A stretch of 64,000 nucleotides of DNA from Bacillota bacterium (GCA_018333655.1 JAGXTJ010000044.1:123755-187754), one strand, 5' to 3'; counted from the stretch's first letter, positions 1-8,259 are shown. Translations and numbers: made by a program. The notes: generated from the letters alone by a model not told the origin.

Positions 1-423
1 TCCCTAGACGAGAAAAGCCTAGACCTTCTGGTGGAACAATTAGAGTGTAGCTTTGCTGAGGCAACGCGAGGCGTACAGCTCCGGTATACTAACGATAGTT
101 TACAGCTATTGACGAAACCAGAAGCTGCTGATTTAGTGCTACGACTTACCGCGGTACGGCAGTACCGGTTGTCGCAACCGACACTTGAGGTTCTAGCGAT
201 TGTGGCCTACAAGCAGCCCATTACAAGGGCAGAAATCGAAGAAATACGCGGAGTTAAGTGTGAGCGGGCCTTACTGACATTAGCGGAAAAAGAGTTAGTG
301 TGTGAAGTGGGGCGCAAAGACACCATCGGTCGCCCCATACTATATGGCACTACCGAACGCTTCCTGCATCACTTCAACCTCCGTTCGCTCAAGGATTTGC
401 CAACACCCGGCTTGCTACCTTAA
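1..423 (+). CDS. scpB: Segregation and condensation protein B, 5' end outside window
   Basis: ScpB is the small winged-helix partner of ScpA in the SMC condensin complex that compacts and segregates the chromosome. The frame is open from base 1, so the gene begins upstream. A GTG at 31 is only an internal codon, because the residues before it (ending LDLLVEQLE) continue the family sequence. The visible 140 residues hold the second winged-helix domain, with the family signature LAIVAYKQPITRAEIEEIRG followed by a short strand-rich end. The stop codon sits in the left arm of a terminator-like hairpin. ScpB in front of DUF2953, ytfJ and dacF is a usual order in spore-forming Firmicutes. Confidence 0.93.
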   Translation, partial: SLDEKSLDLLVEQLECSFAEATRGVQLRYTNDSLQLLTKPEAADLVLRLTAVRQYRLSQPTLEVLAIVAYKQPITRAEIEEIRGVKCERALLTLAEKELVCEVGRKDTIGRPILYGTTERFLHHFNLRSLKDLPTPGLLP

Positions 424-455
424 AGGCGCGCTGCATGCGCGCCTTTAGTTTTGGA
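421..455 (+). terminator. Hairpin terminator after scpB
   Basis: A perfect 11-bp inverted repeat (421-431 with 437-447) with a 5-nt loop is followed by a short TTTT at 449-452. The stem starts at the scpB stop codon. The T tract is short, so termination may be partial. Confidence 0.65.
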
Positions 456-488
456 CACATTAGAACAATGGGTCTAAGTAGGTGTGTC

Positions 489-1235
489 ATGGAGCTGCAA
501 ATTTTAGCCATCATGTTAGTCGTGCTAGGCGTGGTGGCACTCTTACTAGCAAAAGCTGAGGTCGAGTTAAAGTATGAGCGCAAAGGGTCTGATGATCGCG
601 TTACCATTCGCATGCTCGGCCCCTATGGCGTAGTTTTCCAGCGCACAGAGGTTTCTGTGGTAGATCTTGGCCCCACCCTGGAGTCCTTGCGATTAGAAGT
701 GCAGGTGACCACCAAGGAAGAAGTGGGAGATGCTCCTGTTGTTGACTACCGCATGGAGGCTGATATCAGCGACAGCCAGAAGCTGCTGCGACTAGCGCGG
801 GCGGTGCAGGGCTTAGTACAGGATTACCGACGAGTCATCCAGTACGCAGAGCGAAGAACTAAATTGCGCTCCCTATCATGGCAGACCGCCATTGGTACGG
901 GAGATGCGGCCTCTACAGCGATTCTCTGCGGCATGCTCTGGGGTTTAAAGGGCATGCTCCTCGGGTCACTACAGTCTCGCCTCACCATAGAGGACAAAAA
1001 CATGACCATAGCGGTCTTTCCGAGCTTTAACGAGCGCAAATTCCAGACCTTCTTGCACTGCATATTGTCCTTGCGAGTCGTACATATTATAGGTGCAGGC
1101 TATATTCTATGGAAAGAAAAACGTAAGCGTAAAAAAAGGGGTGAACGCAGTGGAAAGTCATCCAATCCAAGGGCTGATGAAGACAGCCATGGAAAGCATT
1201 CAGGACATGGTAGACGTCAACACCATTGTTGGTGA
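489..1235 (+). CDS. DUF2953 membrane-anchored protein
   Basis: Uncharacterised protein of about 248 residues matching the DUF2953 family, which is found near sporulation genes in Firmicutes. An N-terminal hydrophobic helix (ILAIMLVVLGVVALLLA) is followed by a soluble strand-rich part, a second hydrophobic stretch near residue 150 and a very basic tail. I chose the ATG at 489. An in-frame ATG at 435 lies inside the scpB terminator stem and would add residues unlike the family. A weak TAGGTG precedes 489. The last 86 bases overlap ytfJ in another frame, and this tail is the least family-like part. The neighbour YtfJ suggests a role in sporulation, but none is shown by the sequence. Confidence 0.75.
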   Translation: MELQILAIMLVVLGVVALLLAKAEVELKYERKGSDDRVTIRMLGPYGVVFQRTEVSVVDLGPTLESLRLEVQVTTKEEVGDAPVVDYRMEADISDSQKLLRLARAVQGLVQDYRRVIQYAERRTKLRSLSWQTAIGTGDAASTAILCGMLWGLKGMLLGSLQSRLTIEDKNMTIAVFPSFNERKFQTFLHCILSLRVVHIIGAGYILWKEKRKRKKRGERSGKSSNPRADEDSHGKHSGHGRRQHHCW

Positions 1236-1563
1236 TCCGGTGGAAACGCCAGATGGCAGTGTAATCATGCCCATTTCTCGCGTGACTTTTGGATTTGCCG
1301 CAGGTGGCAGTGAGTTTGATGTGGGCAAGGTACAAGCGGACGGAGGTTACCCGTTTGGCGGTGGCTCCGGTGCCGGGGTAACTTTACAACCGGTGGCCTT
1401 CCTAGTTGTGGGTGGAGGCAATATTCGCTTGCTGCCAGTCGATGCGAACACTATGGCGGAGCGTATTTTGGATGTAGCGCCTCAACTAATTCAACAAATC
1501 GGCTCCATGTTGAAACCGCCGATACCCCAAAATCGTAATGGCAGTACCCCCTCGACACCTTAA
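1150..1563 (+). CDS. ytfJ: Sporulation protein YtfJ (GerW family)
   Basis: YtfJ/GerW is a small spore protein needed in Bacillus for normal germination responses. The family core is plain: HPIQGLMKTAMESIQDMVDV, then GDPVETPDGSVI and FGFAAGGSEF, a glycine-rich GGYPFGGGSGAGV and a closing part rich in small hydrophobic residues. I chose GTG 1150 because the product then starts ESHPIQGLM, as in B. subtilis, and because an AAAAAAAGGGG purine run lies 7-8 nt upstream. GTG 1141 is possible but sits on that run. The product is 137 aa, the usual family length. The gene starts inside the 3' end of the DUF2953 gene and ends at a strong terminator. Confidence 0.92.
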   Translation: MESHPIQGLMKTAMESIQDMVDVNTIVGDPVETPDGSVIMPISRVTFGFAAGGSEFDVGKVQADGGYPFGGGSGAGVTLQPVAFLVVGGGNIRLLPVDANTMAERILDVAPQLIQQIGSMLKPPIPQNRNGSTPSTP

Positions 1564-1584
1564 TGACCTCGACTGACGCCCACG

Positions 1585-1609
1585 AAAAGAGACCTCGCGG
1601 TCTCTTTTT
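1585..1609 (+). terminator. Rho-independent terminator after ytfJ
   Basis: A perfect 10-bp stem (AAAAGAGACC at 1585 with GGTCTCTTTT at 1599) has a 4-nt TCGC loop and ends in a T run. It separates the scpB-ytfJ group from dacF. Confidence 0.88.
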
Positions 1610-1666
1610 GCATGTGCTAGGTGTTTTCTGCTCGCCATATACTCTAAAGAGGCGAGGGGGTGCATC

Positions 1667-2818
1667 TTGGTGCGGGCTGTAGCGGTCCTCATAGCGATTA
1701 TTATGGGCTTAGGCTGCTTTTTCACAAGTGGCGAGGCCCTAGGTGTGGCTGCTAGGGCCGCCATCCTTATGGATGTCAACAGCGGCCGCGTTCTCTATGG
1801 CAAGAACATACATTCTCGCCTGCCGATGGCTAGTCTCACCAAGATTATGACGGCCCTGCTGGCAGCAGAAAGCGGAAAACTAGACGAGTTGGTTACGGTG
1901 CAGGAGGAATGGATAACTGTTCCCCCAAGCAATATCTGGCTTACTGCGGGGGAAAGTATTAGCCTGCGCAATTTAGTCTATGGCCTGTTGTTGCGGTCCG
2001 GCAATGATGCGGCGATGTCTATCGCTTACTTCTTGGCGGGGGGAGTGGCACCCTTTAGCCAGGCCATGAATAAACGGGCAAAGGAGCTTGGCGCGCTCGA
2101 CACTAATTTCAGTAATCCACATGGCCTCCATGCGCGAGATCACTACTCCACTGCCTACGATTTAGCACTTATAACACGAAGCCTGCTTCACAATCCCTTT
2201 TTGCGGTCGGTTGTCAGAACAGAACGGTTCGATAGTCGGAGATACGGGGGAGATGTGCCCCGCATTTGGCATAACAAGAATAGGCTACTGCAGATGGAAG
2301 AGCAGGCCGACGGCATTAAGACCGCATGGACGGTCGCGGCTGGCCACTGCTTTGCCGCTTCGGCAACTAGGCATGGTTGGCAATTGCTCAGTATCGTACT
2401 CAATTCTCCCAACCACTACGGCGAGAGCCGTTCTTTACTCTCTTTTGGGTTCGCCAACTATGCTCCAACATTAGTGGTGCCACGCGGTCTCTTTCAGGGA
2501 CAGGTGTCAGTGCCAGGAGGAGAGCCCTCGCTTGTCGGTGTAGTGGCAGCTCAGGACCTCTGGTGGGTACAGGGGCATCGCGAAGAGCCCGCTGCCGAGG
2601 CCGAGGTGCAGGTCATTCTACCAAAATTTTTGAAGCCGCCCATCGCCTTGGCACAAGTGCTAGGCGAGTTAACCGTAAGCTCGCGGGGAGAGCTTTGGGG
2701 CCGAGTAGAGCTCATTAGCGATACCGTGGTGCGCGAGGCATCGCTGTGGCGGCAACTTCTTCGCCAAGTGAGGGACTACGTTCAGTTTGTGAACTGGCCC
2801 TTTACGCCTGCCTTATGA
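1667..2818 (+). CDS. dacF: D-alanyl-D-alanine carboxypeptidase, DacF type, with altered KTG box
   Basis: Serine-type DD-carboxypeptidase that trims the terminal D-Ala of peptidoglycan. With spmAB, dacF controls cortex cross-linking and core dehydration in spores. A signal peptide covers residues 1-26. The S-x-x-K active site is SLTK (Ser56, Lys59) and the SxN box is SGN at 111-113. The third box, normally KTG, reads KTA at 218-220 (DGIKTAWT). The C-terminal half fits the strand-rich PBP5_C-like domain and has a possible amphipathic anchor at the end. TTG 1667 or GTG 1670 can start, both after the GAGGCGAGGGGG tract. The stop overlaps the spmA start as ATGA, which fits the usual dacF-spmA-spmB operon. 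Confidence 0.9.
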   Translation: MVRAVAVLIAIIMGLGCFFTSGEALGVAARAAILMDVNSGRVLYGKNIHSRLPMASLTKIMTALLAAESGKLDELVTVQEEWITVPPSNIWLTAGESISLRNLVYGLLLRSGNDAAMSIAYFLAGGVAPFSQAMNKRAKELGALDTNFSNPHGLHARDHYSTAYDLALITRSLLHNPFLRSVVRTERFDSRRYGGDVPRIWHNKNRLLQMEEQADGIKTAWTVAAGHCFAASATRHGWQLLSIVLNSPNHYGESRSLLSFGFANYAPTLVVPRGLFQGQVSVPGGEPSLVGVVAAQDLWWVQGHREEPAAEAEVQVILPKFLKPPIALAQVLGELTVSSRGELWGRVELISDTVVREASLWRQLLRQVRDYVQFVNWPFTPAL

Positions 2819-3399
2819 TGAACACTATCTGGGGAGTTGGCGTGCTAATCTCGATTGGGTACATGTTCCTGGTGGGCGGTGATGCACAGGCACTGGCCAA
2901 TTCCCTGGCGAGGAGTGGTGAACAAGCACTAGCCCTGACACTCGGTCTAATTGGTACTGTGGCTTTTTGGTCGGGGATGAATCGCGTTGCTGAAGCAGCA
3001 GGATTGCTGAAGGCACTAGGGTTTCTGCTCAGGCCCTTATTTGTCCGGCTCTTCCCCTCCCTGAGGCGAGAAGATAGGGCCCTACGCCTAGTGATGTCTA
3101 ATGTCTGTGCCACCCTGCTGGGGTTGGGCAATGCCGCCACGCCTCTAGGGCTTGAGGCCATGAGAGCTATGCAGGAGCAGAACCCGCGCCAAGATACGGC
3201 CACAGACGCGATGTGCACGTTGATTGTGATGAATACTACGGGGGTAACAGTCTTCCCGGCGACGGTGGTGGGTCTCCGCTTAGCGGCGGGCAGTGAAAAC
3301 CCGATGAGCATCATTGGAGCAACTCTTTTGGCCAGCCTATTTGGCTTAAGTGTTGGTCTAATCGCCGATCGTTTGCTCTCTAGGTGGTGGAGCAGATGA
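2815..3399 (+). CDS. spmA: Spore maturation protein A
   Basis: SpmA is a membrane protein of the nucleoside-recognition (Gate) domain family. With SpmB it is needed for spore core dehydration and heat resistance. About five hydrophobic segments are visible, with the family opening MMNTIWGVGVLISIGYMF and the conserved stretch LLGLGNAATPLGLEAMRAMQ. ATG 2815 (or 2818) overlaps the dacF stop, so translation is probably coupled. An upstream in-frame start at 2746 would lie inside dacF and is not supported. The product is 194 aa, the normal size. Confidence 0.95.
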   Translation: MMNTIWGVGVLISIGYMFLVGGDAQALANSLARSGEQALALTLGLIGTVAFWSGMNRVAEAAGLLKALGFLLRPLFVRLFPSLRREDRALRLVMSNVCATLLGLGNAATPLGLEAMRAMQEQNPRQDTATDAMCTLIVMNTTGVTVFPATVVGLRLAAGSENPMSIIGATLLASLFGLSVGLIADRLLSRWWSR

Positions 3400-3899
3400 T
3401 ACTACTTATTATTTGCGCGGTGATTTTGGCGACTGGTCTGTGGCGGGGGGTACCAGTCTTCGATGAGTTCGTTCTCGGGGCCAAGCAAGGCGCGCTCATA
3501 GTTGTGCGCCTGTTTCCCTATGTTCTCGCCATGATTTTAGCAGTGAACCTCCTAGAGGCCTCCGGTTTGATGGCTCTCTTGGTGCATCATGTGGGGAATG
3601 TAGTACAAGGTCTGGGCATGCCTTCAGAGGTAGTACCGCTGGCACTACTGCGGCCGCTGACTGGCAGTGGGTCATTGGCGGTGACACATGGCATCTTGGC
3701 AGAGCATGGGCCTGATTCGTTTGTGGGACTCTTGGCATCAACCATACAGGGGAGTAATGACACCACTCTGTATGTGCTGACGGTGTACTTCGGAGCGATT
3801 GGCGTCAAGAAAATGCGGCATGGCTTGGTAGTGGGCTTGCTTTCTGACATGGCGAGCCTGTTCGCGGCCGTAGCTATTGTTCACCATCTCTTTAATTAG
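3396..3899 (+). CDS. spmB: Spore maturation protein B
   Basis: SpmB is the partner of SpmA, also a Gate-domain membrane protein. Family landmarks are FDEFVLGAKQGALIVVRLFPYVLAMILA near the N-terminus and the sequence around ALLRPLTGSGSLAV, followed by STIQGSNDTTLYVLTVYFG. ATG 3396 forms an ATGA overlap with the spmA stop and has GGTGG 8-10 nt upstream. A GTG at 3384 is a less likely alternative. The product is 167 aa. The gene ends without a clear hairpin, 67 nt before the RidA gene. Confidence 0.94.
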   Translation: MILLIICAVILATGLWRGVPVFDEFVLGAKQGALIVVRLFPYVLAMILAVNLLEASGLMALLVHHVGNVVQGLGMPSEVVPLALLRPLTGSGSLAVTHGILAEHGPDSFVGLLASTIQGSNDTTLYVLTVYFGAIGVKKMRHGLVVGLLSDMASLFAAVAIVHHLFN

Positions 3900-3966
3900 A
3901 GAAGCGGTTGCTTTTACCCATCGCTTGTGGCAAGATTAACCCAAGTGAATTAGAGGGGGTCTACAG

Positions 3967-4425
3967 ATGGGTATTGACGCAAGATTGAACGAATTGGGCC
4001 TGGTCATCCCCGAGGCAGCCAAGCCAGTTGCAGCCTATGTGCCAGCGGTGCGCGCAGGGAGTCTGATTTTTGTTTCTGGCCAACTTCCCACGGTCAAAGG
4101 TGAGCTCAAATGGAAAGGCATGGTAGGACAAGACCTCGATATCAGTGCCGCTTATGAAGCCGCGCGAATTTGTGCTCTTAACTGCCTCGCCGCTATTAAG
4201 ACGGTCGAGCCAAACTTGGACAAGATTAAACGCATAGTGAAACTCACCGGTTTTGTCAGTAGCTTGCCAACATTTGGCGACCAACCCAAGGTGATTAACG
4301 GAGCTTCAGAGCTTTTGCAGCTAATATTTGCCGAGAAAGGCATTCATGCCCGAGCTGCGGTGAGCGTAGCCTCTCTACCTCTTAACGCCGCCGTAGAAGT
4401 CGAGATGATTGTGGAAGTGGAGTAG
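3967..4425 (+). CDS. RidA/YjgF/UK114 family protein
   Basis: RidA-type proteins are small trimers. The classical members hydrolyse reactive enamine/imine intermediates made by pyridoxal-phosphate enzymes. This 152-residue protein belongs to the longer subgroup, with PAVRAGSLIFVSGQLP near the N-terminus and a C-terminal ARAAVSVASLPLNAAVEVEM in which the Arg is the usual carboxylate-binding residue (Arg at about 135). GAGGGGG lies 7 nt before the ATG. It is followed by a strong terminator and so probably forms its own unit or ends the spm transcript. Whether it has imine deaminase activity cannot be told from sequence. Confidence 0.9.
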   Translation: MGIDARLNELGLVIPEAAKPVAAYVPAVRAGSLIFVSGQLPTVKGELKWKGMVGQDLDISAAYEAARICALNCLAAIKTVEPNLDKIKRIVKLTGFVSSLPTFGDQPKVINGASELLQLIFAEKGIHARAAVSVASLPLNAAVEVEMIVEVE

Positions 4426-4431
4426 TAAAGA

Positions 4432-4453
4432 CCCCCTTGCGGGGGCTTTTTTT
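4432..4453 (+). terminator. Rho-independent terminator after RidA gene
   Basis: A 5-bp G+C stem (CCCCC 4432-4436 with GGGGG 4441-4445) has a TTGC loop and is followed by C and seven T. This strong terminator lies just before dapB. Confidence 0.85.
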
Positions 4454-4501
4454 CAGTGGACGGGGCAACATAAATTACGGCTGAGGAAGGGTGGTGCTGA
4501 C

Positions 4502-5221
4502 TTGATAAGGGTAGGTATTGTTGGTGTTGGAGGCAGAATGGGTTCGCTTATTGCCAAATTAATCGATCAGACAGCTGATATTGTGGTCACAGCGGCTGCA
4601 GAGCAAGCTACGCATCCCCTCTGCGGTCAGAAGTTAGACCTGGTGGCGAGACCGCAGGTAACTACCTTGGATGAGCTAGACTTGACTGCAGTCGATGTGC
4701 TGGTGGATTTTTCTGCGCCAGCAACCTGTCTCAAAGCTCTGTCAGTGGCAGAAAAAAAGGGCTGCGCCTTTGTCTCGGGGACAACCGGCTTAACGGGTGA
4801 GCAACTTAATATTGTGCGAGCCGCGGCGTTTAGCATACCCATCGTGCATTCGCCCAACATGGCTCCTGGGGTAAACGTCTTTTTTCATGCCGTAGCGGGT
4901 CTGGCCAAGCACCTTGGGGGGGACTACGAGGCTGAGGTTGTGGAAATACATCACCGTTACAAGGTGGACGCCCCTAGTGGGACAGCCAAGCGCATAGTTG
5001 AATTTATCGGTCGCGACGTACCCTGTCACAGCCTGCGCATGGGCGAGGTTGTCGGTGAACATCAAGTGCATTTTGCTGCGCATGGTGAGCGCATAACCTT
5101 GACCCACCAGGCGGAAACACGCGAGGCTTTCGCCCAGGGAGTTTTGTGTGCCCTGCGCTTTGTCGCGGGGAAGCAGGCAGGGTTCTTCGACATGTCTCAT
5201 GTCCTGGCTCTCAATCCCTGA
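4502..5221 (+). CDS. dapB: 4-hydroxy-tetrahydrodipicolinate reductase
   Basis: DapB reduces hydroxy-tetrahydrodipicolinate with NAD(P)H on the path to lysine, diaminopimelate and, in spore formers, dipicolinate. The Rossmann motif VGIVGVGGRMGS is at the N-terminus, VDFSAP follows at about residue 70, and the catalytic/substrate block EIHHRYKVDAPSGTA lies near residue 160. TTG 4502 starts the protein in the family position, with a GGAAGGGTGG purine tract upstream. An earlier in-frame ATG (4409) would run through the preceding terminator. The length is 239 aa, slightly shorter than most DapB. The stop codon shares a base with the rluB start (TGATG). No other lysine pathway gene is nearby. Confidence 0.94.
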   Translation: MIRVGIVGVGGRMGSLIAKLIDQTADIVVTAAAEQATHPLCGQKLDLVARPQVTTLDELDLTAVDVLVDFSAPATCLKALSVAEKKGCAFVSGTTGLTGEQLNIVRAAAFSIPIVHSPNMAPGVNVFFHAVAGLAKHLGGDYEAEVVEIHHRYKVDAPSGTAKRIVEFIGRDVPCHSLRMGEVVGEHQVHFAAHGERITLTHQAETREAFAQGVLCALRFVAGKQAGFFDMSHVLALNP

Positions 5222-5946
5222 TGTTGCGTCTACAAAAGGTACTGGCGCAACACGGCCTAGCTTCGCGGCGGGCGGCGGAAGAACTCATTTTGGAGGGCAG
5301 AGTTACGGTCAATGGCCAGGTGGCAGTTCTCGGCACCAAAGTTGGTGTGGGGGATAAGGTGGTTGTAGACGGGCAGCCGCTCTGCCAGAGAGAAAGTTTG
5401 ACCTACCTCATGCTTAATAAACCGCGAGGATATGTGACCACCGTAGAGGACCCCCATGCCCAGAAGACCGTCATGGACTTAATGACTGACATCAAGGTGC
5501 GGGTGTTTCCCGTGGGTAGACTAGACAAGGATACTGAGGGCTTGTTGCTGTTCACTAATGACGGGGACCTCACGCATAGGTTGCTACATCCCTCGCGACA
5601 TGTGGCCAAGACTTACTTTGTTGAAGTTCAGGGGCACCTTTCTTCCGCGGCGATGGGGGCTCTCGAAGCAGGCGTCATGCTTGATGACGGCCTCACGGCG
5701 GCGGCGCGAGTTGCTGAGCTGACCCATAAGGCAGCTCGTAGCACATTTCTCCTCACGATTTTTGAAGGAAGAAAGCGGCAGATTAGGCGCATGTGCTCGG
5801 TGGTCGGACATGAGGTAGTTTATCTGCAGCGCCTAGCAATCGGCCCGTTGACGCTAGGAGACTTAGCAATCGGGGCCTATCGCCATCTGTCGTCGGATGA
5901 GGTCGCGCAGTTAGTGATAGCAACGGAGGAAGCTCACCATGCCTAG
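5221..5946 (+). CDS. rluB: rRNA pseudouridine synthase, RluB/RsuA family
   Basis: Enzyme that isomerises a uridine in rRNA; in Firmicutes this family member modifies 23S rRNA near the peptidyl transferase centre. Residues 1-60 form an S4 RNA-binding domain (RLQKVLAQHGLASRRAAEELI). The catalytic core has the motif GRLDKDTEGLLLFTNDGDL, with the active-site Asp in GRLDKDTEG, and a later EGRKRQIRRM that is diagnostic for the RsuA/RluB/E/F branch. ATG 5221 overlaps the dapB stop. The 3' end overlaps the next gene by 8 nt. The product is 241 aa, the usual size. Confidence 0.94.
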   Translation: MLRLQKVLAQHGLASRRAAEELILEGRVTVNGQVAVLGTKVGVGDKVVVDGQPLCQRESLTYLMLNKPRGYVTTVEDPHAQKTVMDLMTDIKVRVFPVGRLDKDTEGLLLFTNDGDLTHRLLHPSRHVAKTYFVEVQGHLSSAAMGALEAGVMLDDGLTAAARVAELTHKAARSTFLLTIFEGRKRQIRRMCSVVGHEVVYLQRLAIGPLTLGDLAIGAYRHLSSDEVAQLVIATEEAHHA

Positions 5947-7168
5947 TAATGTGCTTGTAATCGGCTGCGGCGCCGCCGGCATGATGGCCGCCCTATTTGC
6001 CGCACGGGGTGGAGCTAGGGTCACGGTCATCGAAAGGAACCATTCTCCTGGAGTTAAGCTCTCCATCACCGGGAAAGGGCGCTGCAATATAACTAATGCC
6101 TGTTCCGTGAATGAGTTAGTGAGCAATGTGCCGACCAATGGACGTTTCTTGCATAGCGCTTTCAATTACTTAGACAGCAGTTCCACCATGGAGCTGTTTG
6201 AAAGCATAGGAGTTAGGCTCACCACAGAGAGAGGTAATCGTGTGTTTCCCGCTAGTGACAGAGCTCAGGAAGTTATTAGTCTGTTGCACAGCGAACTGCT
6301 GCGTCTTGGTGTACGGATACACATGGGTTCACGCGTAGGGAGTATTATTAAGCAGGAAAGTGGCACCTTCATACTAGAGTGTAGCGGTGGCAGACGATTT
6401 ATGGAGGCAGACAAGGTAATTTTGGCCACGGGCGGTGCTTCTTACCCGCGGACTGGCTCCTCTGGTGATGGATACAAGCTGGCGGCCTCACTTGGGCACC
6501 GGATTGTGCCCCTGAGGCCCGCCTTGGTGCCTCTTGAAGTTGCCGAAACTTGGGTTAGGGAAGTGCAGGGCTTGAGTTTAAAGAACGTTGAGCTCACCTC
6601 GCCCACAGGGCAGGAGTTTGGTGAGATGCTCTTCACGCACTTTGGCATTAGTGGTCCGATCGTGCTTTCCTTGAGCAGTCGCCTGAGGCAGTCTCTAGAG
6701 CAGGGTAGCGTCGTGCTCCGCCTCGACCTTAAGCCCGCCCTTACACGCGAGGTTTTAGAAGCACGTCTAAGACGCGATTTTGCCGTAGCAGGAAGAAAGT
6801 TCTTTGGCAATAGCTTAGGTGACCTGCTGCCCTCCTCCTTGATTCCGGTATTTGTCAAGCTAGCGCAAATACCGCATGAGCGTCAGGTCAGCCAGATTAC
6901 CAAGGCGGAGTTTGAACGATTGAGTTTTATGCTCAAGAATTTAAATCTTACGGTCATCCGTCAGCGCCCCATTGACGAGGCCATTATTACCAGCGGCGGT
7001 ATCACCACAAGCGAGGTAGAGCCGCGCACTATGGAGTCAAAGCTAGTGAGTGGACTTTACTTCGCAGGAGAAATTCTCGATGTTGATGGGTATACGGGGG
7101 GTTTCAATCTGCAAATCGCCTGGAGTACGGGTGCGATGGCAGGAAATTATGCGGCAAGAGAGAACTGA
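5939..7168 (+). CDS. HI0933/YhiN-type flavoprotein
   Basis: FAD-binding protein of the HI0933 family (BaiN/RdsA-like NAD(P)/FAD-dependent oxidoreductases); the physiological substrate of most members is unknown. The N-terminal dinucleotide motif is IGCGAAGMMAALFAARGG with the acidic residue IERN after strand 2. It is followed by GVKLSITGKGRCNITN, which is the family hallmark. The second FAD contact is ILATGGASYPRTGSSGDGY, and the C-terminal block GLYFAGEILDVDGYTGGFNL is also typical. GGAGG lies 8 nt before ATG 5939, inside the end of rluB. The product is 409 aa, full length for the family. Confidence 0.92.
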   Translation: MPSNVLVIGCGAAGMMAALFAARGGARVTVIERNHSPGVKLSITGKGRCNITNACSVNELVSNVPTNGRFLHSAFNYLDSSSTMELFESIGVRLTTERGNRVFPASDRAQEVISLLHSELLRLGVRIHMGSRVGSIIKQESGTFILECSGGRRFMEADKVILATGGASYPRTGSSGDGYKLAASLGHRIVPLRPALVPLEVAETWVREVQGLSLKNVELTSPTGQEFGEMLFTHFGISGPIVLSLSSRLRQSLEQGSVVLRLDLKPALTREVLEARLRRDFAVAGRKFFGNSLGDLLPSSLIPVFVKLAQIPHERQVSQITKAEFERLSFMLKNLNLTVIRQRPIDEAIITSGGITTSEVEPRTMESKLVSGLYFAGEILDVDGYTGGFNLQIAWSTGAMAGNYAAREN

Positions 7169-7218
7169 CGAGAGGTAGTAGCATAGAAGCGGACACCAAA
7201 GACTAGTCATTAGAGTGG

Positions 7219-8259
7219 GTGAAGAGTATTATTGCCATTAGAGGGGCGACAACTTGTGAACAAAATGCGCGTGAGCATATCTTAGAGGCCACGCAGGAAT
7301 TGCTACTTGCTGTCATAGGAGAAAATAGTATTCACGAGAGCGAAATCGTCAACATAATGTTTACTGCAACGCCTGATATTAGCGCAGCTTTTCCGGCCGA
7401 GGCCGCGCGCGCTTGCGGGCTAAGCAAAGTGCCCTTGCTAGGCGCGCAGGAAGTAGCGGTAACAGGCGCACCCTTGCTTTGCATAAGAGTGATGTTGTTG
7501 GTTGACAAAGAGCTTCCGCGGGCTATGGTAAGACACATTTACTTGCGGGGGGCCGTGGGACTACGGCCTGATTTGGTGGGGGTGGGTGCCTTGAGGAACA
7601 TTAACATTGCCATTGATGGCCCTGCGGGGGCTGGCAAAAGTACCGTAGCTCAGAATGTGGCCAAGAAGTTGGGTTTGCGTTACCTAGACACCGGGGCTAT
7701 GTACCGTGCCCTGACTTGGCTCTCTCTACAAAGAGGCGTGGAACTACGAGATGGCACTTCCTTAAGTGCGTTAGCAGAAAAATTAGCATTTAATCTTAAC
7801 TCCGACTCGCAGCTGACACTAGATGGTCGGGTTTTAGGCGATGAAATTCGCACACCACAAGTAAATGCCGCAGTGTCATTGGTTTCAAGCCATGGTGCGG
7901 TACGCGAGATCATTGTCCGTAAGCAACAACAACTTGCCGCGAGCGGCGGAATTGTGATGGATGGGCGTGATATCGGCACCACGGTACTCGTCGATGCCCC
8001 AGTGAAAATATTTCTCGTTGCCGACGCGCGAGAGCGGGCCAGGCGACGTTTGCGGGAGCTAGAGGCCTTAGGACATAGGGTAGATTTGGCGGAAGTGGTG
8101 GAGCAAATTATACAGCGAGACCATTTTGACAGCCATCGCGCAGTATCGCCGCTCACCCCTGCCTCTGATGCGATTGTAGTTGACACTACTGACTTGCCCA
8201 TCGATAAAGTTATTCGGCAAATCTTAGATATTGTCGCTAATAAACAATATGAACTATAA
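7219..8259 (+). CDS. aroH-cmk: Chorismate mutase (AroH type) fused to cytidylate kinase
   Basis: One continuous frame encodes two enzymes. Residues 1-122 match the monofunctional B. subtilis-type AroH chorismate mutase (chorismate to prephenate), with the catalytic residues at the standard numbers: Arg8 (IRGATT), Glu78, Arg90 (LCIRVM), Tyr108 and Arg116 (LRPD). Residues 126-346 are a full-length cytidylate kinase (CMP/dCMP phosphorylation) with P-loop GPAGAGKST at 134-142, YLDTGAMYRALT and DGRDIGT. Only about four residues link the domains. A TTG at 7592 preceded by a GGGGGTGGG tract could also start a separate Cmk product, so the two proteins may be made both fused and apart. GTG 7219 starts AroH; the 3' end overlaps plsC by 11 nt. 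Confidence 0.9.
   Translation: MKSIIAIRGATTCEQNAREHILEATQELLLAVIGENSIHESEIVNIMFTATPDISAAFPAEAARACGLSKVPLLGAQEVAVTGAPLLCIRVMLLVDKELPRAMVRHIYLRGAVGLRPDLVGVGALRNINIAIDGPAGAGKSTVAQNVAKKLGLRYLDTGAMYRALTWLSLQRGVELRDGTSLSALAEKLAFNLNSDSQLTLDGRVLGDEIRTPQVNAAVSLVSSHGAVREIIVRKQQQLAASGGIVMDGRDIGTTVLVDAPVKIFLVADARERARRRLRELEALGHRVDLAEVVEQIIQRDHFDSHRAVSPLTPASDAIVVDTTDLPIDKVIRQILDIVANKQYEL

Noticed and set aside
435..488. Longer start for the DUF2953 gene at ATG 435
   Set aside because: This stretch includes the right arm of the scpB terminator hairpin and gives residues unlike the family; ATG 489 starts the membrane helix directly.
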